Shown: positions 7,699 to 17,532, counted from the stretch's first letter. The stretch: DNA of 64,000 nt from Vogesella indigofera (GCF_003633895.1 NZ_RBID01000001.1:90180-154179), one strand, 5' to 3'. Numbers and translations are program-made. Notes: generated by a model from the letters alone, not told the origin.

Positions 7699-8775
7699 TC
7701 AATCGGCCTTCAGCACGCCGCGGCGGATCTGGTCTTCCTCGATCGATTCGAACAACGCGCGGAAGTTGCCTTCGCCGAAGCCTTCGTTGCCCTTGCGCTG
7801 GATGATCTCGAAGAAGATCGGCCCGATCACGGTTTCGGTGAAGATCTGCAGCAGGATGCCTTCCACCGGCGCGCCGTCGATCAGGATGCTGTTCTTCTGC
7901 AACCGAGCCAGGTCCTCGCCGTGGTTCGGCACGCGCTGGTCGACCTTGGCGTAGTAGGTGTCCGGGGTGTCGAGGAAACGGGTGCCGCGCGCCTTCAGTG
8001 TTTCTACTGTGGTGTAGATGTCTTCGGTGGTCAGCGCAATGTGCTGGATGCCTTCGCCGTTGTACTGCTTCAGGAATTCCTCGATCTGGCTCTTGTCGTC
8101 GGACGATTCGTTGATCGGGATGCGGATCTTGCCGCAGGGGCTGGTCATCGCCTTGGACACCAGGCCGGTGAGCTTGCCTTCGATGTCGAAGTAGCGGATT
8201 TCGCGGAAATTGGCGATGTTCTCGTAGAACGAGCCCCACTTCTCCATATTGCCGCGGATCACGTTGTGGGTCAGGTGGTCGATCACCTTGAGGCCCACGC
8301 CTACCGGGTGCTGGTCGACGCCGTCCAGCGGCACGAAGTCGATCTCGTAGATGTCCTTGTCGTGGCCGTAGCGGTCGACGAAGTACAGTGCCGAGCCGCC
8401 GATGCCTTCCACCGCCGGGATGTTCAGCTCCATCGCGCCGACCGGGCGCACATAGGGCTTGGCGCCGTGCGCCAGTGCGTAGTCGTAGGCACGGGCGGCG
8501 TCCTTGACGCGCCAGGCCATGGCGCAGGCGGACGGACCGTGCACGGTGGCGAACTCGGAGGCCGGCTGGGTGCGTTCGGCGTTGAGGATGAAGTTGATGT
8601 CACCCTGGCGGAACAGGCTGACGTTCTTGCTGCGGTGGCGCGCGATCTCGATAAAGCCGAGCGACAGGAACAGCGCTTGCAGCTTGGCGACGCCTTCGGC
8701 GTTGGGGGCGGTGTACTCGACAAACTCGAAGCCATCGGTTGCCAGTGGGTTCATCAGTTGATGTTCCATTTTCAT
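7699..8775 (-). CDS. hpd: 4-hydroxyphenylpyruvate dioxygenase
   Basis: Fe(II) enzyme converting 4-hydroxyphenylpyruvate to homogentisate in tyrosine catabolism. The 358 residues carry the three iron ligands in their usual contexts: His in VIDHLTHNV, His in GIQHIALTTEDI, and Glu in FFEIIQRKG. The start ATG at 8775 follows a strong AGAGGAGA ribosome site. It is the first gene of a leftward operon hpd-fumarylacetoacetase-maiA. Homogentisate 1,2-dioxygenase, the enzyme between hpd and maiA in the pathway, is not in the window. The divergent Lrp/AsnC regulator at 9046 is the obvious candidate controller. Confidence 0.95.
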   Translation of the reverse strand: MKMEHQLMNPLATDGFEFVEYTAPNAEGVAKLQALFLSLGFIEIARHRSKNVSLFRQGDINFILNAERTQPASEFATVHGPSACAMAWRVKDAARAYDYALAHGAKPYVRPVGAMELNIPAVEGIGGSALYFVDRYGHDKDIYEIDFVPLDGVDQHPVGVGLKVIDHLTHNVIRGNMEKWGSFYENIANFREIRYFDIEGKLTGLVSKAMTSPCGKIRIPINESSDDKSQIEEFLKQYNGEGIQHIALTTEDIYTTVETLKARGTRFLDTPDTYYAKVDQRVPNHGEDLARLQKNSILIDGAPVEGILLQIFTETVIGPIFFEIIQRKGNEGFGEGNFRALFESIEEDQIRRGVLKAD

Positions 8776-9045
8776 TCATCTCTCCTCTTGCGCGTCGTGC
8801 TCGACGCTGTCTCTGTGGTGCCGCCGCCTGGACTGCGCCGGGCGGCTGGCTTGCCGTTGCGTGCCGGACGCAGTCGCGGCCGCATGATGTAGACAATATC
8901 CGGCGATCTGGCGCCACCGTGTAAAATGTCTGGCTCAGGCGCTTTATTCTAAGTAAACTCAACCGCAATTTTCTTGCGATATAGTGCCGAGAAAACAAAA
9001 AACTTAAAACAATATTCCAGAGCAAACCCATCATCAGGAGATAAC
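8776..9045. promoter_or_regulatory. Divergent control region between hpd and the Lrp/AsnC gene
   Basis: 270 bp without a gene. The half nearer the regulator (about 8930-9040) is distinctly AT-rich, with a TATAGT at 8980-8985 that could be the minus-10 of the regulator; I see no convincing minus-35. AGGAG at 9036-9040 is the regulator's ribosome site. An Lrp-type operator here is expected from the arrangement, not read from sequence. Confidence 0.5.
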
Positions 9046-9528
9046 ATGCCTACGGCACCCCTGGACAAGACAGATATAAAAATGTTGGCCGCATTGCAGG
9101 CCAATGGCCGGCTGACCAACGTGGAACTGGCGGAAAAGGTGGCCCTGTCGCCATCGCCCTGCCTGCGCCGCCTGAAGCAACTGGAGGACTCCGGCGTCAT
9201 CCGCCAGTACGTGGCGCTGCTGGATCCGGCCAAGATCGGCCTCGGCCTGCAGGCTTTCGTGCGCGTCACGCTGGAAAAGCGCGGCAACGCCCATCTGCAG
9301 GGCTTCATGGACGCGGTGCAGCGCTGGCCGGAAGTGGTCAACTGCTACGCGATGACCGGCGAGATGGACTACCTGCTGCAGGTGTACTTCGAGGATCTGG
9401 AGCACTTCTCGCGCTTCGTGATGGACGACCTGCTGCAGCAGCCGGGGGTGGAGGACGTGAAGTCCAGCTTCGTGCTGAAGGAGTTCAAGCAGACCACCTC
9501 GCTACCGATCTCGCACCTGAATCCGTAA
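9046..9528 (+). CDS. Lrp/AsnC family transcriptional regulator
   Basis: 161 residues: N-terminal winged helix-turn-helix beginning LDKTDIKMLAALQANGRL and continuing to SPCLRRLKQLEDSGVI, then an RAM/AsnC ligand-binding domain (residues about 70-150, VVNCYAMTGEMDYLLQVYF). Such proteins sense amino acids and act as octamers. ATG 9046 is chosen because AGGAG stands five bases upstream; the longer in-frame reading from 8974 begins in the AT-rich promoter region. Its divergent position from hpd suggests it controls aromatic amino acid catabolism (inference). Confidence 0.9.
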   Translation: MPTAPLDKTDIKMLAALQANGRLTNVELAEKVALSPSPCLRRLKQLEDSGVIRQYVALLDPAKIGLGLQAFVRVTLEKRGNAHLQGFMDAVQRWPEVVNCYAMTGEMDYLLQVYFEDLEHFSRFVMDDLLQQPGVEDVKSSFVLKEFKQTTSLPISHLNP

Positions 9529-9534
9529 GCCCCC

Positions 9535-9557
9535 TGCCCCCGCCGCGTGCGGGGGCA
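9535..9557 (+). terminator. Terminator after the Lrp/AsnC gene
   Basis: GC-rich stem GCCCCCGC / GCGGGGGC followed by ATTTCC, immediately downstream of the regulator's stop. Confidence 0.65.
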
Positions 9558-9621
9558 TTTCCTGCCGCCGCGCCATTCCGCTATCATCCAGAACACCTTG
9601 GTCAGCAAAACGGGATCCGCA

Positions 9622-11433
9622 GTGGCCGCTACCAACTCCTTATCCAGCCGCCTGCAATGGCGCGGCGTGCTGTGCCTGCTGTTGCTGGGTGCGCTCGGCG
9701 GCAGCGGCCACTACCTGCTCGGCCTGCGCGACATCGAACAGCGGCTGGCACAGCTGCACACGCTGGTGGAGCAACGCTTCGTCGGCGTGCTGGCGCAAAG
9801 CGTCTGGGACCTCGACCAGCACAATACCCAGCAACTGCTGGAAAGCATCAACCAGCTCGACGGCGTCAACCGCGTCGAGTTGATCACCAACCTCGGCCAG
9901 CGCCAGAGCAGCCAGCTGCACCCGACGGCGCACAGCGAGTGGATCCGCGATTTCCCGGTACAGTCCGAACGCTCCGGCAACCAGCCGCTGGCCAGCCTGC
10001 GCCTGCACCTCGGCCAGCAGGAGCTGCTGCAGCAACTGCGCCTGCGCAGCCTGCTGTTCGCCGGCAGCCTGATGGCCACCATGCTGCTGATGCTGCTGCT
10101 GTGCCGCCACTTCATGCAACGCCACCTGCTGCGCCCGCTGGAACAGCTGGTCGGCCAGTTGCACAAGGAACAACCGCTGCCGCTGGCCGACGGCGAGCGC
10201 GAACTGGGCCTGCTGGGCAAACAGCTGCAACGCTATCGCCAGGGCTGGCAGCAACAGCTGCAGCAGCAACAGCAGCGCGGCAACGAGCTGCAAAAGCAGC
10301 GCGAACAGCTCAGCGAGCTGGCCAGCCAGCGCACCACCGAACTCGACCAGCTGACCCGCTCGCAGCAACTGCTGGCCAAGCTGTCGCACAGCTTCCTGCG
10401 CCTGCCGCCGGCAGAACAGCGCGACGCCATCGCCGACGCCCTGGCACGCATTGGCCACCTGCTCGGCGTCGACCGCTGCTACCTGCTGCTGCTGGATGAG
10501 CGGCAGGCGCTGCAGCAGCACATCAGCTGGCAAAACGCGCAGCTGCCGCCGGACGGCGGCTTTTACCTGCAAGCGCCGCTACAACACTCGCCCTGGTTGC
10601 TGCCGCAGCTGCAACAGCAGGCACAGCTCACCATCAGCCGGCTGGAAGAAATTCCGCCGGACGGCCACGGCGAACGGCTGCTGCTGGCCGAACACGGCAT
10701 CCGCGGCCTGGTGCTGATCGCACTCGATCACACGGTGCCGCTGCACGGCATCTTCGGCTGCGAGGTGGTCAACCGCCAGCACGACTGGCTGGACAAGGAA
10801 CTGACGCTGCTGCGGCTGTTTGCCGAACAGCTGTCCGGGCTGCTGCTGCGTCACCAGCAGCTGCAACAGCACGAGGCGCTGACGCAGCAGCTGGCGGCGG
10901 CCAACGCCAAGCTGCAGGCGCAGAGCCATTGCGACGGCCTGACCGGGCTGGCCAGCGTCAGCCGCCTGCAACAGGACAAGCAGCAGCTGTTCGAGCAGGC
11001 CTTCCTGCGCCAGCAGGCGCTGTCGGCGCTGATGCTGGACATCGACCAGTTCGCCGCCTACAACAGCCACGCCGGCCACCTGGCCGGTGACGACTGCCTG
11101 CTGCGCATTGCACAGCTGCTGCAGGCGCTGCTGGCCGCGCACCCCGGCCTCGCGGTGCGCATCAAGGGCGCCACCATGCTACTGCTGCTGCCGCAGCATG
11201 ATCCGGCGCAAGCCACCGCCGTGGCCGAGCAGCTGCGCCAGGCGGTCGCCGCGCTGCAGCTGCCACACCCGGCGTCGCGGGTATCCAGCTTTGTCAGCGT
11301 CAGTGTCGGCTGCGCCACGCTGGACCTGCGCCGCCACGATGACATCGACGACCTGATCGGCGAGGCGGCCCACGCCTTGCGCCAGGCCAAGGCGCAGGGC
11401 CGCAATCGCTGCGTCAGCGCCGCGGCCACATGA
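9622..11433 (+). CDS. Membrane GAF / degenerate GGDEF-domain protein
   Basis: 603 residues from GTG 9622. Order: membrane helix (residues about 13-30), a periplasmic region of about 120 residues, second membrane helix around LFAGSLMATMLLMLLLC, a Gln-rich coiled-coil linker, a GAF-like domain, and a C-terminal GGDEF-fold domain. The fold's landmarks are present but eroded: DGLTGLASVSRL and LDIDQFAAYNSHAGHLAGDD match, while the catalytic GG(D/E)EF loop reads RIKGATMLLLLP. It therefore almost certainly cannot make c-di-GMP and may be a sensor or scaffold. An earlier in-frame GTG at 9547 lies inside the preceding terminator, so I reject it. It ends against a terminator shared with metF. Confidence 0.8.
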   Translation: MAATNSLSSRLQWRGVLCLLLLGALGGSGHYLLGLRDIEQRLAQLHTLVEQRFVGVLAQSVWDLDQHNTQQLLESINQLDGVNRVELITNLGQRQSSQLHPTAHSEWIRDFPVQSERSGNQPLASLRLHLGQQELLQQLRLRSLLFAGSLMATMLLMLLLCRHFMQRHLLRPLEQLVGQLHKEQPLPLADGERELGLLGKQLQRYRQGWQQQLQQQQQRGNELQKQREQLSELASQRTTELDQLTRSQQLLAKLSHSFLRLPPAEQRDAIADALARIGHLLGVDRCYLLLLDERQALQQHISWQNAQLPPDGGFYLQAPLQHSPWLLPQLQQQAQLTISRLEEIPPDGHGERLLLAEHGIRGLVLIALDHTVPLHGIFGCEVVNRQHDWLDKELTLLRLFAEQLSGLLLRHQQLQQHEALTQQLAAANAKLQAQSHCDGLTGLASVSRLQQDKQQLFEQAFLRQQALSALMLDIDQFAAYNSHAGHLAGDDCLLRIAQLLQALLAAHPGLAVRIKGATMLLLLPQHDPAQATAVAEQLRQAVAALQLPHPASRVSSFVSVSVGCATLDLRRHDDIDDLIGEAAHALRQAKAQGRNRCVSAAAT

Positions 11434-11461
11434 AAAAACCGCAGCCTGCGCTGCGGTTTTT
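11434..11461. terminator. Bidirectional terminator between the GGDEF gene and metF
   Basis: Stem AAAAACCGCAG / CTGCGGTTTTT with loop CCTGCG, starting at the GGDEF-gene stop codon; T-runs on both strands serve convergent genes. Confidence 0.85.
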
Positions 11462-11495
11462 CATGGTGCCATCACGCCGCAGCCGGCGGCCGCGC

Positions 11496-12332
11496 TCACA
11501 AGCCCAGGCGCTGCCAGATGGTCGACACCGTGCCGGCCTGGTTCAGGGTGTAGAAGTGCAGCCCCGGTGCGCCATTGGCCAGCAGGCGGTCGCACAGCTC
11601 GGTCACCACATCCAGCCCCAGCGCGCGGATCGACGCGCTGTCGTCCATATAGGCCTGCATGCGCAGGCGCAGCCAGCGCGGCACTTCCGCGCCGCACATG
11701 TCGGAGAAGCGGCACAGCTGGCCGAAGTTGGCGATCGGCATGATGCCGGGCACGATCGGGATGTCCACGCCGCGCGCCTGCACCTCGTCGACGAAGCGGA
11801 AATAGCTGTCGGCGTTGAAGAAATACTGCGTCATCGCCGAGTTGGCGCCGGCCTTCACCTTGCGCACGAAATTATTGATGTCGTCTTCGGCGGACTTGGC
11901 CTGCGGGTGGAATTCCGGATAGGCCGCCACTTCGATGTGGAAGTGGTCGCCGTGCTCTTCGCGGATGAAGGCCACCAGCTCGTTGGCGTAGCGGAACTCG
12001 CCGGCCTCGACCATGCCGGACGGCATGTCGCCGCGCAGCGCCACGATGTGGCGGATGCCGTGGTTGCGGTATTCGTTCAGGATCGAGCGGATATTGTCGC
12101 GGGTGGAGCCGATGCAGGACAGGTGCGGCGCCGCGGCATAGCCTTCGTTGCGGATTTCCAGCACCGTGGACAGCGTGCCGTCGCGGGTGGTACCGCCGGC
12201 ACCGAAGGTCACGGAGAAGAACTCCGGCTTGAACTGCGCCAGCTGCTGGCGGGTGGTACGCAGTTTGGCCACGCCTTCCGGGGTGCGCGGCGGGAAGAAT
12301 TCGAAGCTGAAGGTACGGTTACGTTCGGTCAT
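11496..12332 (-). CDS. metF: Methylenetetrahydrofolate reductase
   Basis: FAD-dependent reduction of 5,10-methylene-THF to 5-methyl-THF, the methyl donor for methionine synthesis. 278 residues with the family landmarks FSFEFFPPRTPEG at the start, CIGSTRDNI, LRGDMP and VAAYPEFHP. ATG 12332 gives the normal N-terminus; a longer in-frame reading to 12428 translates the palindrome at 12406 and is rejected. It follows ahcY on the same strand but behind a strong terminator (12427-12465), so it needs its own promoter or read-through. Confidence 0.95.
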   Translation of the reverse strand: MTERNRTFSFEFFPPRTPEGVAKLRTTRQQLAQFKPEFFSVTFGAGGTTRDGTLSTVLEIRNEGYAAAPHLSCIGSTRDNIRSILNEYRNHGIRHIVALRGDMPSGMVEAGEFRYANELVAFIREEHGDHFHIEVAAYPEFHPQAKSAEDDINNFVRKVKAGANSAMTQYFFNADSYFRFVDEVQARGVDIPIVPGIMPIANFGQLCRFSDMCGAEVPRWLRLRMQAYMDDSASIRALGLDVVTELCDRLLANGAPGLHFYTLNQAGTVSTIWQRLGL

Positions 12333-12405
12333 GGCAAGCTCTTGCGGCAAGGTTGGTGATGGTTTCCCTGGCATCCCGTGTCGGTCTGGCGCCGCTAACG
12401 GGGTA

Positions 12406-12425
12406 TGCGGCCAACGTTGGCCGCA
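12406..12425. repeat. Perfect 20-bp palindrome upstream of metF
   Basis: TGCGGCCAACGTTGGCCGCA in the ahcY-metF spacer, directly next to the ahcY terminator and about 75 bp before the metF start. Confidence 0.95.
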
Positions 12426-12426
12426 C

Positions 12427-12465
12427 AAAAAAACGGACAGGGCATTTTACGGCCCTGTCCGTTTT
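12427..12465 (-). terminator. Terminator of ahcY
   Basis: Long stem AAACGGACAGGGC / GCCCTGTCCGTTT with T-run on the minus strand. Confidence 0.9.
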
Positions 12466-12481
12466 AACCGGACATCAAATA

Positions 12482-13882
<1,401 letters not shown>

Positions 13883-13990
13883 CGTGTATTCCTTTGTCAC
13901 GAAGGCCGGGAGGGATGGCTCACCCGCGCATCCCGTGCCCGGCACGGGTTATCCTGAAGCGGCCCGATCGGAGCCGTTCAATGAAAAGCA

Positions 13991-14048
13991 GGTGAGCGCC
14001 GTTTTGCGTTTCCGGGCCTGGGGCATGGCCTCGCAGCGCTCCCCGGAA
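13991..14048 (-). promoter_or_regulatory. SAH riboswitch upstream of ahcY
   Basis: On the minus strand the leader contains CCGGGGAGCGCTGCGAGG, a short loop, CCCAGGCCCGG, an A-rich joiner (AAACGCAAA) and ACGGCGCTCACC. These match the conserved parts of the S-adenosylhomocysteine riboswitch: P1 formed by CCGGG/CCCGG, the GAGCGCTGC core, and the pseudoknot segment GGCGCTCA pairing back to GAGCGC. It begins only a few bases after a CATAAT minus-10, and ends about 110 nt before the ahcY start. Class assignment is from memory of the consensus; a covariance-model search would settle it. Confidence 0.9.
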
Positions 14049-14055
14049 TCCCGCC

Positions 14056-14061
14056 ATTATG
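14056..14061 (-). promoter_or_regulatory. Candidate minus-10 of the ahcY promoter
   Basis: CATAAT on the minus strand, about 8 bases before the riboswitch begins. No good minus-35 is visible; a TTGGCCGCA word sits at 14082-14090, about where upstream elements would lie. Confidence 0.55.
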
Positions 14062-14141
14062 GCAGAACTTGCGGCGCAAGGTTGGCCGCAACGACTCCGC
14101 ACGGACAACAGGACCGCCGCGGCCGGTACCGGGCGGCAAAG

Positions 14142-14167
14142 AAAAAGGCCTCTTGCGAGGCCTTTTT
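14142..14167 (-). terminator. Terminator of metK
   Basis: Perfect stem AAAAAGGCCTC / GAGGCCTTTTT with a four-base loop just after the metK stop; symmetrical, so it could also work rightward. Confidence 0.9.
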
Positions 14168-14186
14168 GCACAACAGTTCGACTGGT

Positions 14187-15356
14187 TTACAGGCCGGCAG
14201 CGGCGCGCAGCGCGGCGGCCTTGTCGGTGCGCTCCCAGGTGAACTCCGGCTCTTCGCGTCCGAAGTGGCCGTAGGCGGCGGTCTTGGTGTAGATCGGACG
14301 CAACAGGTCCAACATCTGCACGATGCCCTTCGGACGCAGGTCGAAGTGCTGTTTCACCAGCTCGACGATGCGCTCGTTCGGAATGGCATTGGTGCCGAAG
14401 GTGTCCACCGAGATCGAGGTCGGCTCGGCCACGCCGATGGCGTAGGAAACCTGGATCTGGCACTGGCGCGCCAGACCGGCGGCGACCACGTTCTTGGCGA
14501 CATAACGGCCGGCGTAGGCGGCGGAACGGTCGACCTTGGTCGGATCCTTGCCGGAGAAGGCGCCACCGCCGTGCGGTGCGGCACCGCCGTAGGTGTCGAC
14601 GATGATCTTGCGGCCGGTCAGGCCACAGTCGCCCATCGGACCGCCGATGACGAAACGGCCGGTCGGGTTGATCAGGAACTTGGTTTCGGCGGTAATCATT
14701 TCCGCCGGCAGCACCGGCTTGATGATGTCCTCGATCACCGCATCGGTCAGTGTCTTGTGGTCGATTTCCGGCGCGTGCTGGGTGGACAGCACCACGGTAT
14801 CGATACGCTTGGGCAGGCCGGTCTCGCTGTCGTAGACGCAGGTGATCTGGCTCTTGGCATCCGGACGCAGCCACGGCAGACGGCCGTCCTTGCGCAGTTC
14901 CGCCTGACGCTGCACCAGACGGTGCGCGTAGTAGATCGGGAACGGCATCAGCGTCGGGGTTTCGTCGCAGGCGTAGCCGAACATCAGGCCCTGGTCGCCG
15001 GCGCCCTGGTCCAGATCCAGGCCTTCGCCTTCGTTGACGCCCTGGGCGATGTCCGGCGACTGCTTGTCGTAGCACACCATCACGGCACAACCGCGATGGT
15101 CAAAACCCAGCTCGGTATTGTCGTAACCGATGCGCTTGATGGTTTCGCGCGCGATCTTGATGTAGTCGATGTTGGCGGTGGTGGTGATCTCGCCGGCCAG
15201 GACTACCAGACCGGTGTTGACCAGGGTCTCGGCCGCAACGCGGGCGTATTTGTCTTCACGCAGGATGGCGTCCAGAATGGCGTCGGAAATCTGGTCCGCG
15301 ACCTTGTCCGGATGGCCTTCAGATACCGATTCAGATGTAAAAAGATATTCGCTCAT
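14187..15356 (-). CDS. metK: S-adenosylmethionine synthetase
   Basis: Makes SAM from methionine and ATP. The 389-residue product shows the three-domain family with [18 protein letters not shown] near the N-terminus, [15 protein letters not shown], and the P-loop-like [22 protein letters not shown]. Length matches the family. It lies upstream of ahcY on the same strand but is separated by a terminator and the riboswitch leader, so the two are separately controlled parts of the same methyl cycle as metF. Confidence 0.97.
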   Translation of the reverse strand: MSEYLFTSESVSEGHPDKVADQISDAILDAILREDKYARVAAETLVNTGLVVLAGEITTTANIDYIKIARETIKRIGYDNTELGFDHRGCAVMVCYDKQSPDIAQGVNEGEGLDLDQGAGDQGLMFGYACDETPTLMPFPIYYAHRLVQRQAELRKDGRLPWLRPDAKSQITCVYDSETGLPKRIDTVVLSTQHAPEIDHKTLTDAVIEDIIKPVLPAEMITAETKFLINPTGRFVIGGPMGDCGLTGRKIIVDTYGGAAPHGGGAFSGKDPTKVDRSAAYAGRYVAKNVVAAGLARQCQIQVSYAIGVAEPTSISVDTFGTNAIPNERIVELVKQHFDLRPKGIVQMLDLLRPIYTKTAAYGHFGREEPEFTWERTDKAAALRAAAGL

Positions 15357-15423
15357 TGTGTCCGTTCCCGAATAATGGCCTTTGAGTTAATGATAAAATA
15401 GCGCGTTTACTTTCCAGCAGACC

Positions 15424-16308
15424 ATGATGACCCGAATCGCACGACTCATCCTGCAGACCCTGGCCGCGTTGCCGTTACCGGCACTGCACCGGCTAGGTGC
15501 CCTGCTGGGGAAAATCCTCTATTACCTATCGCCGCGTTTTCGCGAACGCATACGCGAAAACCTCAAAACCAGTCAAATCGCTGGAAGTTATCAGCTTTAC
15601 GAATCGCTCGTCAAACTCTGTGCGGCAGAAACCGGCAAGGGCGCGCTGGAACTGGCCATCGCCTGGTGCCGCGAGCCGGACTACATCACCTCGCTGGTCC
15701 GCGGCTGCGACGGCTGGGAGCATGTCGAAGCGGCACTGGCGGAGGGCAAGGGGCTGATTTTCGTCACCCCGCACCTTGGCAGCTACGACATTGCCGGACG
15801 CTACATCTCGGCCCGCTTGCCGTTCCCCCTGACCGCGATGTACCGCCCGCCGAAGCTGGCGTGGCTGGAGCCGATCATGAACGAGGGCCGCGCCCGCGGC
15901 AAAGGCCGCACCGCACCGGCCACCGGCGCCGGCGTGCGCCAGCTGATGAAGGCGCTGAAATCCGGCGAGGCTACCATCATCCTGCCGGACCAGGTGCCCG
16001 GCAGCGGCGAAGGCGCGTGGGCGCCATTCTTCGGCAAGCCGGCGTTCACCATGACACTGCTGGCGCGGCTGGCGCAGATGAATGGTGTCGCGGTGCTGTG
16101 GTTTACCGGCGAACGCCTGGCTGGCGGTGCCGGCTTCCACATCCACATCAGCCCGCAGCAGGGCGAATTCAGCGGCGAACGCGAGGCCGACGCCGCGGTG
16201 GTCAACGCCAATGTCGAACGCCTGATCCAGCGTTGGCCGCAACAGTACCTGTGGAGCTACAACCGCTACAAGACGCCGTCCGGCGCCCCGTCCCCCGATC
16301 AAGCTTAA
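15424..16308 (+). CDS. LpxL/HtrB-like lysophospholipid acyltransferase, first of a pair
   Basis: 294 residues of the lipid A late acyltransferase (LpxL/LpxM/HtrB) family: an N-terminal hydrophobic anchor, the acyltransfer motif H-X4-D in TPHLGSYD, the downstream ILPDQVPGSGEGAW region and FFGKPAFTMT. These inner-membrane enzymes add secondary acyl chains to Kdo2-lipid A using acyl-ACP. It is divergent from metK across a 67-bp AT-rich spacer and followed after 14 bp by a paralogue, so the two form an operon. Which acyl position it serves cannot be told from sequence. Confidence 0.88.
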   Translation: MMTRIARLILQTLAALPLPALHRLGALLGKILYYLSPRFRERIRENLKTSQIAGSYQLYESLVKLCAAETGKGALELAIAWCREPDYITSLVRGCDGWEHVEAALAEGKGLIFVTPHLGSYDIAGRYISARLPFPLTAMYRPPKLAWLEPIMNEGRARGKGRTAPATGAGVRQLMKALKSGEATIILPDQVPGSGEGAWAPFFGKPAFTMTLLARLAQMNGVAVLWFTGERLAGGAGFHIHISPQQGEFSGEREADAAVVNANVERLIQRWPQQYLWSYNRYKTPSGAPSPDQA

Positions 16309-16322
16309 TTCTGGAATACCGC

Positions 16323-17189
16323 ATGAAATTCGCCCTGGCCCTGCTGTGGCTCATCCGCCTGTTGCCGCTGCCCGTCATCCACGCCCTGGCCTGGGGCCTG
16401 GGGCAGCTGGCCTACCTGCTCGCCCGCGAGCGCCGCCGCGTCGGCCTGATCAATCTGCGCCTGTGCTTCCCCGACATGGGGCTGACGCAGCGCCGCCGGC
16501 TGATCCGCCGTCACTTTGTCGAGATGATGAAACTGGTGCTGGAGTACGGCATCGTGTGGTGGTCGTCGCCACAGCGGCTGCGCCAGCTGGTGGAGGTACG
16601 CGGGCTGGAACACATCACCCGGCTGCGCGAAGCGGGCGAAGACGTGGTGCTGTTCTACCCGCACTTCGTCGCCTTCGAGATCTGCGCGCTGCGCCTGAAC
16701 CTGGAAGTGCCGCTGGTCAGCGTCTATTCGCACCAGAAGAACAAGATACTCGACGCGCAGTTCTACCAGGGCCGCAACCGTTTCGACAATGCCTACATCG
16801 TGTCGCGGCAGGAGAGCCTGCGCAGCATCATCAAGGCGATGCGCAAGGAGCACACCCCGTTCCTGTACCTGCCTGACCAGGACTTCGGCCCGCGCGACGC
16901 CATCTTCGTGAAGTTCTTCGCCACCGACGCGGCCACCATCACCGGCCTGTCGCGCATTGCCAGCATCGCCAAGGCCAGGGTGGTACCGGCCATTGCCCGC
17001 CGCGAAGGCGCGCGCTTCGTGCTCGATATCCATCCGCCACTGGACAACTTCCCCAGCGACAATCTGGAAGCCGATACCCGCCGCATGAACGCCTTCCTGG
17101 AGCAGCGTATCCTGGAGGCGCCGGAACAGTACTTCTGGCTGCACAAGCGTTTCAAGACCCGACCGCAGGGACAGGCTCGCTTTTACTGA
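16323..17189 (+). CDS. LpxL/HtrB-like acyltransferase, second of the pair
   Basis: 288 residues, same family as the preceding gene but diverged: N-terminal hydrophobic helix, acyltransfer motif with Glu in place of Asp (H-X4-E in PHFVAFE), and LYLPDQDFGPRDAIFVKFF. The paired arrangement, one enzyme with H-X4-D and one with H-X4-E, suggests the two late acylations of lipid A are made by adjacent genes. ATG 16323 is used; the longer in-frame reading from 15666 runs inside the first gene and is a shadow. A terminator containing the dispersed word follows. Confidence 0.88.
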   Translation: MKFALALLWLIRLLPLPVIHALAWGLGQLAYLLARERRRVGLINLRLCFPDMGLTQRRRLIRRHFVEMMKLVLEYGIVWWSSPQRLRQLVEVRGLEHITRLREAGEDVVLFYPHFVAFEICALRLNLEVPLVSVYSHQKNKILDAQFYQGRNRFDNAYIVSRQESLRSIIKAMRKEHTPFLYLPDQDFGPRDAIFVKFFATDAATITGLSRIASIAKARVVPAIARREGARFVLDIHPPLDNFPSDNLEADTRRMNAFLEQRILEAPEQYFWLHKRFKTRPQGQARFY

Positions 17190-17206
17190 GCCTGTAACCA
17201 ACCGCC

Positions 17207-17240
17207 ACGGGCAAGGGTGGCTGCGGCCAACCTTGCCCGT
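17207..17240 (+). terminator. Terminator built on the dispersed word
   Basis: Arms ACGGGCAAGG (17207-17216) and CCTTGCCCGT (17231-17240) followed by TTTGTTTT; the right half of the stem and loop is TGCGGCCAACCTTG, the dispersed word. Confidence 0.85.
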
Positions 17241-17480
17241 TTTGTTTTCGGGACAAGCTAGCCGGAGAGCGGCCTGGCCGCACAGGGAAACGCGCGGTTG
17301 TCACTGTACAGAAGTGACGCCACGCGGTAGCGGTCTGTGCTTGGCGGTTGGCCGCAACCATGGCGAGATGACCGCGGTGCAACCCTGCCCTGCCCCGCTG
17401 CGATCAAGAGCAGCAACCTTCAATCTCCAGACATCCCGGCATCAGTGACCCGGAAGCGAGGCCCACGGTGCCGCCATCCA
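17241..17480. other. Gene-free spacer between two convergent units
   Basis: About 240 bp with no plausible reading frame. It holds one TTGGCCGCA word at 17348 and a short inverted repeat near 17300-17320 (TGTCACT...AGTGACG); nothing else recognisable. Confidence 0.5.
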
Positions 17481-17517
17481 AACAAAAACGCCACGATCGG
17501 ATCGTGGCGTTTTTGTT
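17481..17517 (-). terminator. Terminator of the nuo operon
   Basis: Perfect 17-bp stem (arms 17481-17497 and 17501-17517, loop CGG) with T-runs at both ends, immediately after the DUF2818 gene. Confidence 0.93.
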
Positions 17518-17532
17518 GTGCTGCGCAGCGGC

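Noticed and set aside
9547..9621. Upstream GTG start extending the GGDEF protein by 25 residues
   Set aside because: It lies in the terminator hairpin of the Lrp/AsnC gene and adds no family sequence.
9640..10572. 310-codon Gln/Leu-rich frame antisense to the GGDEF protein
   Set aside because: Product of CAG/CTG-rich coding for the coiled coil on the other strand.
15357..15423. SAM-type riboswitch before metK
   Set aside because: The leader is only 67 bp, AT-rich, and shared with the divergent acyltransferase; no riboswitch core seen.
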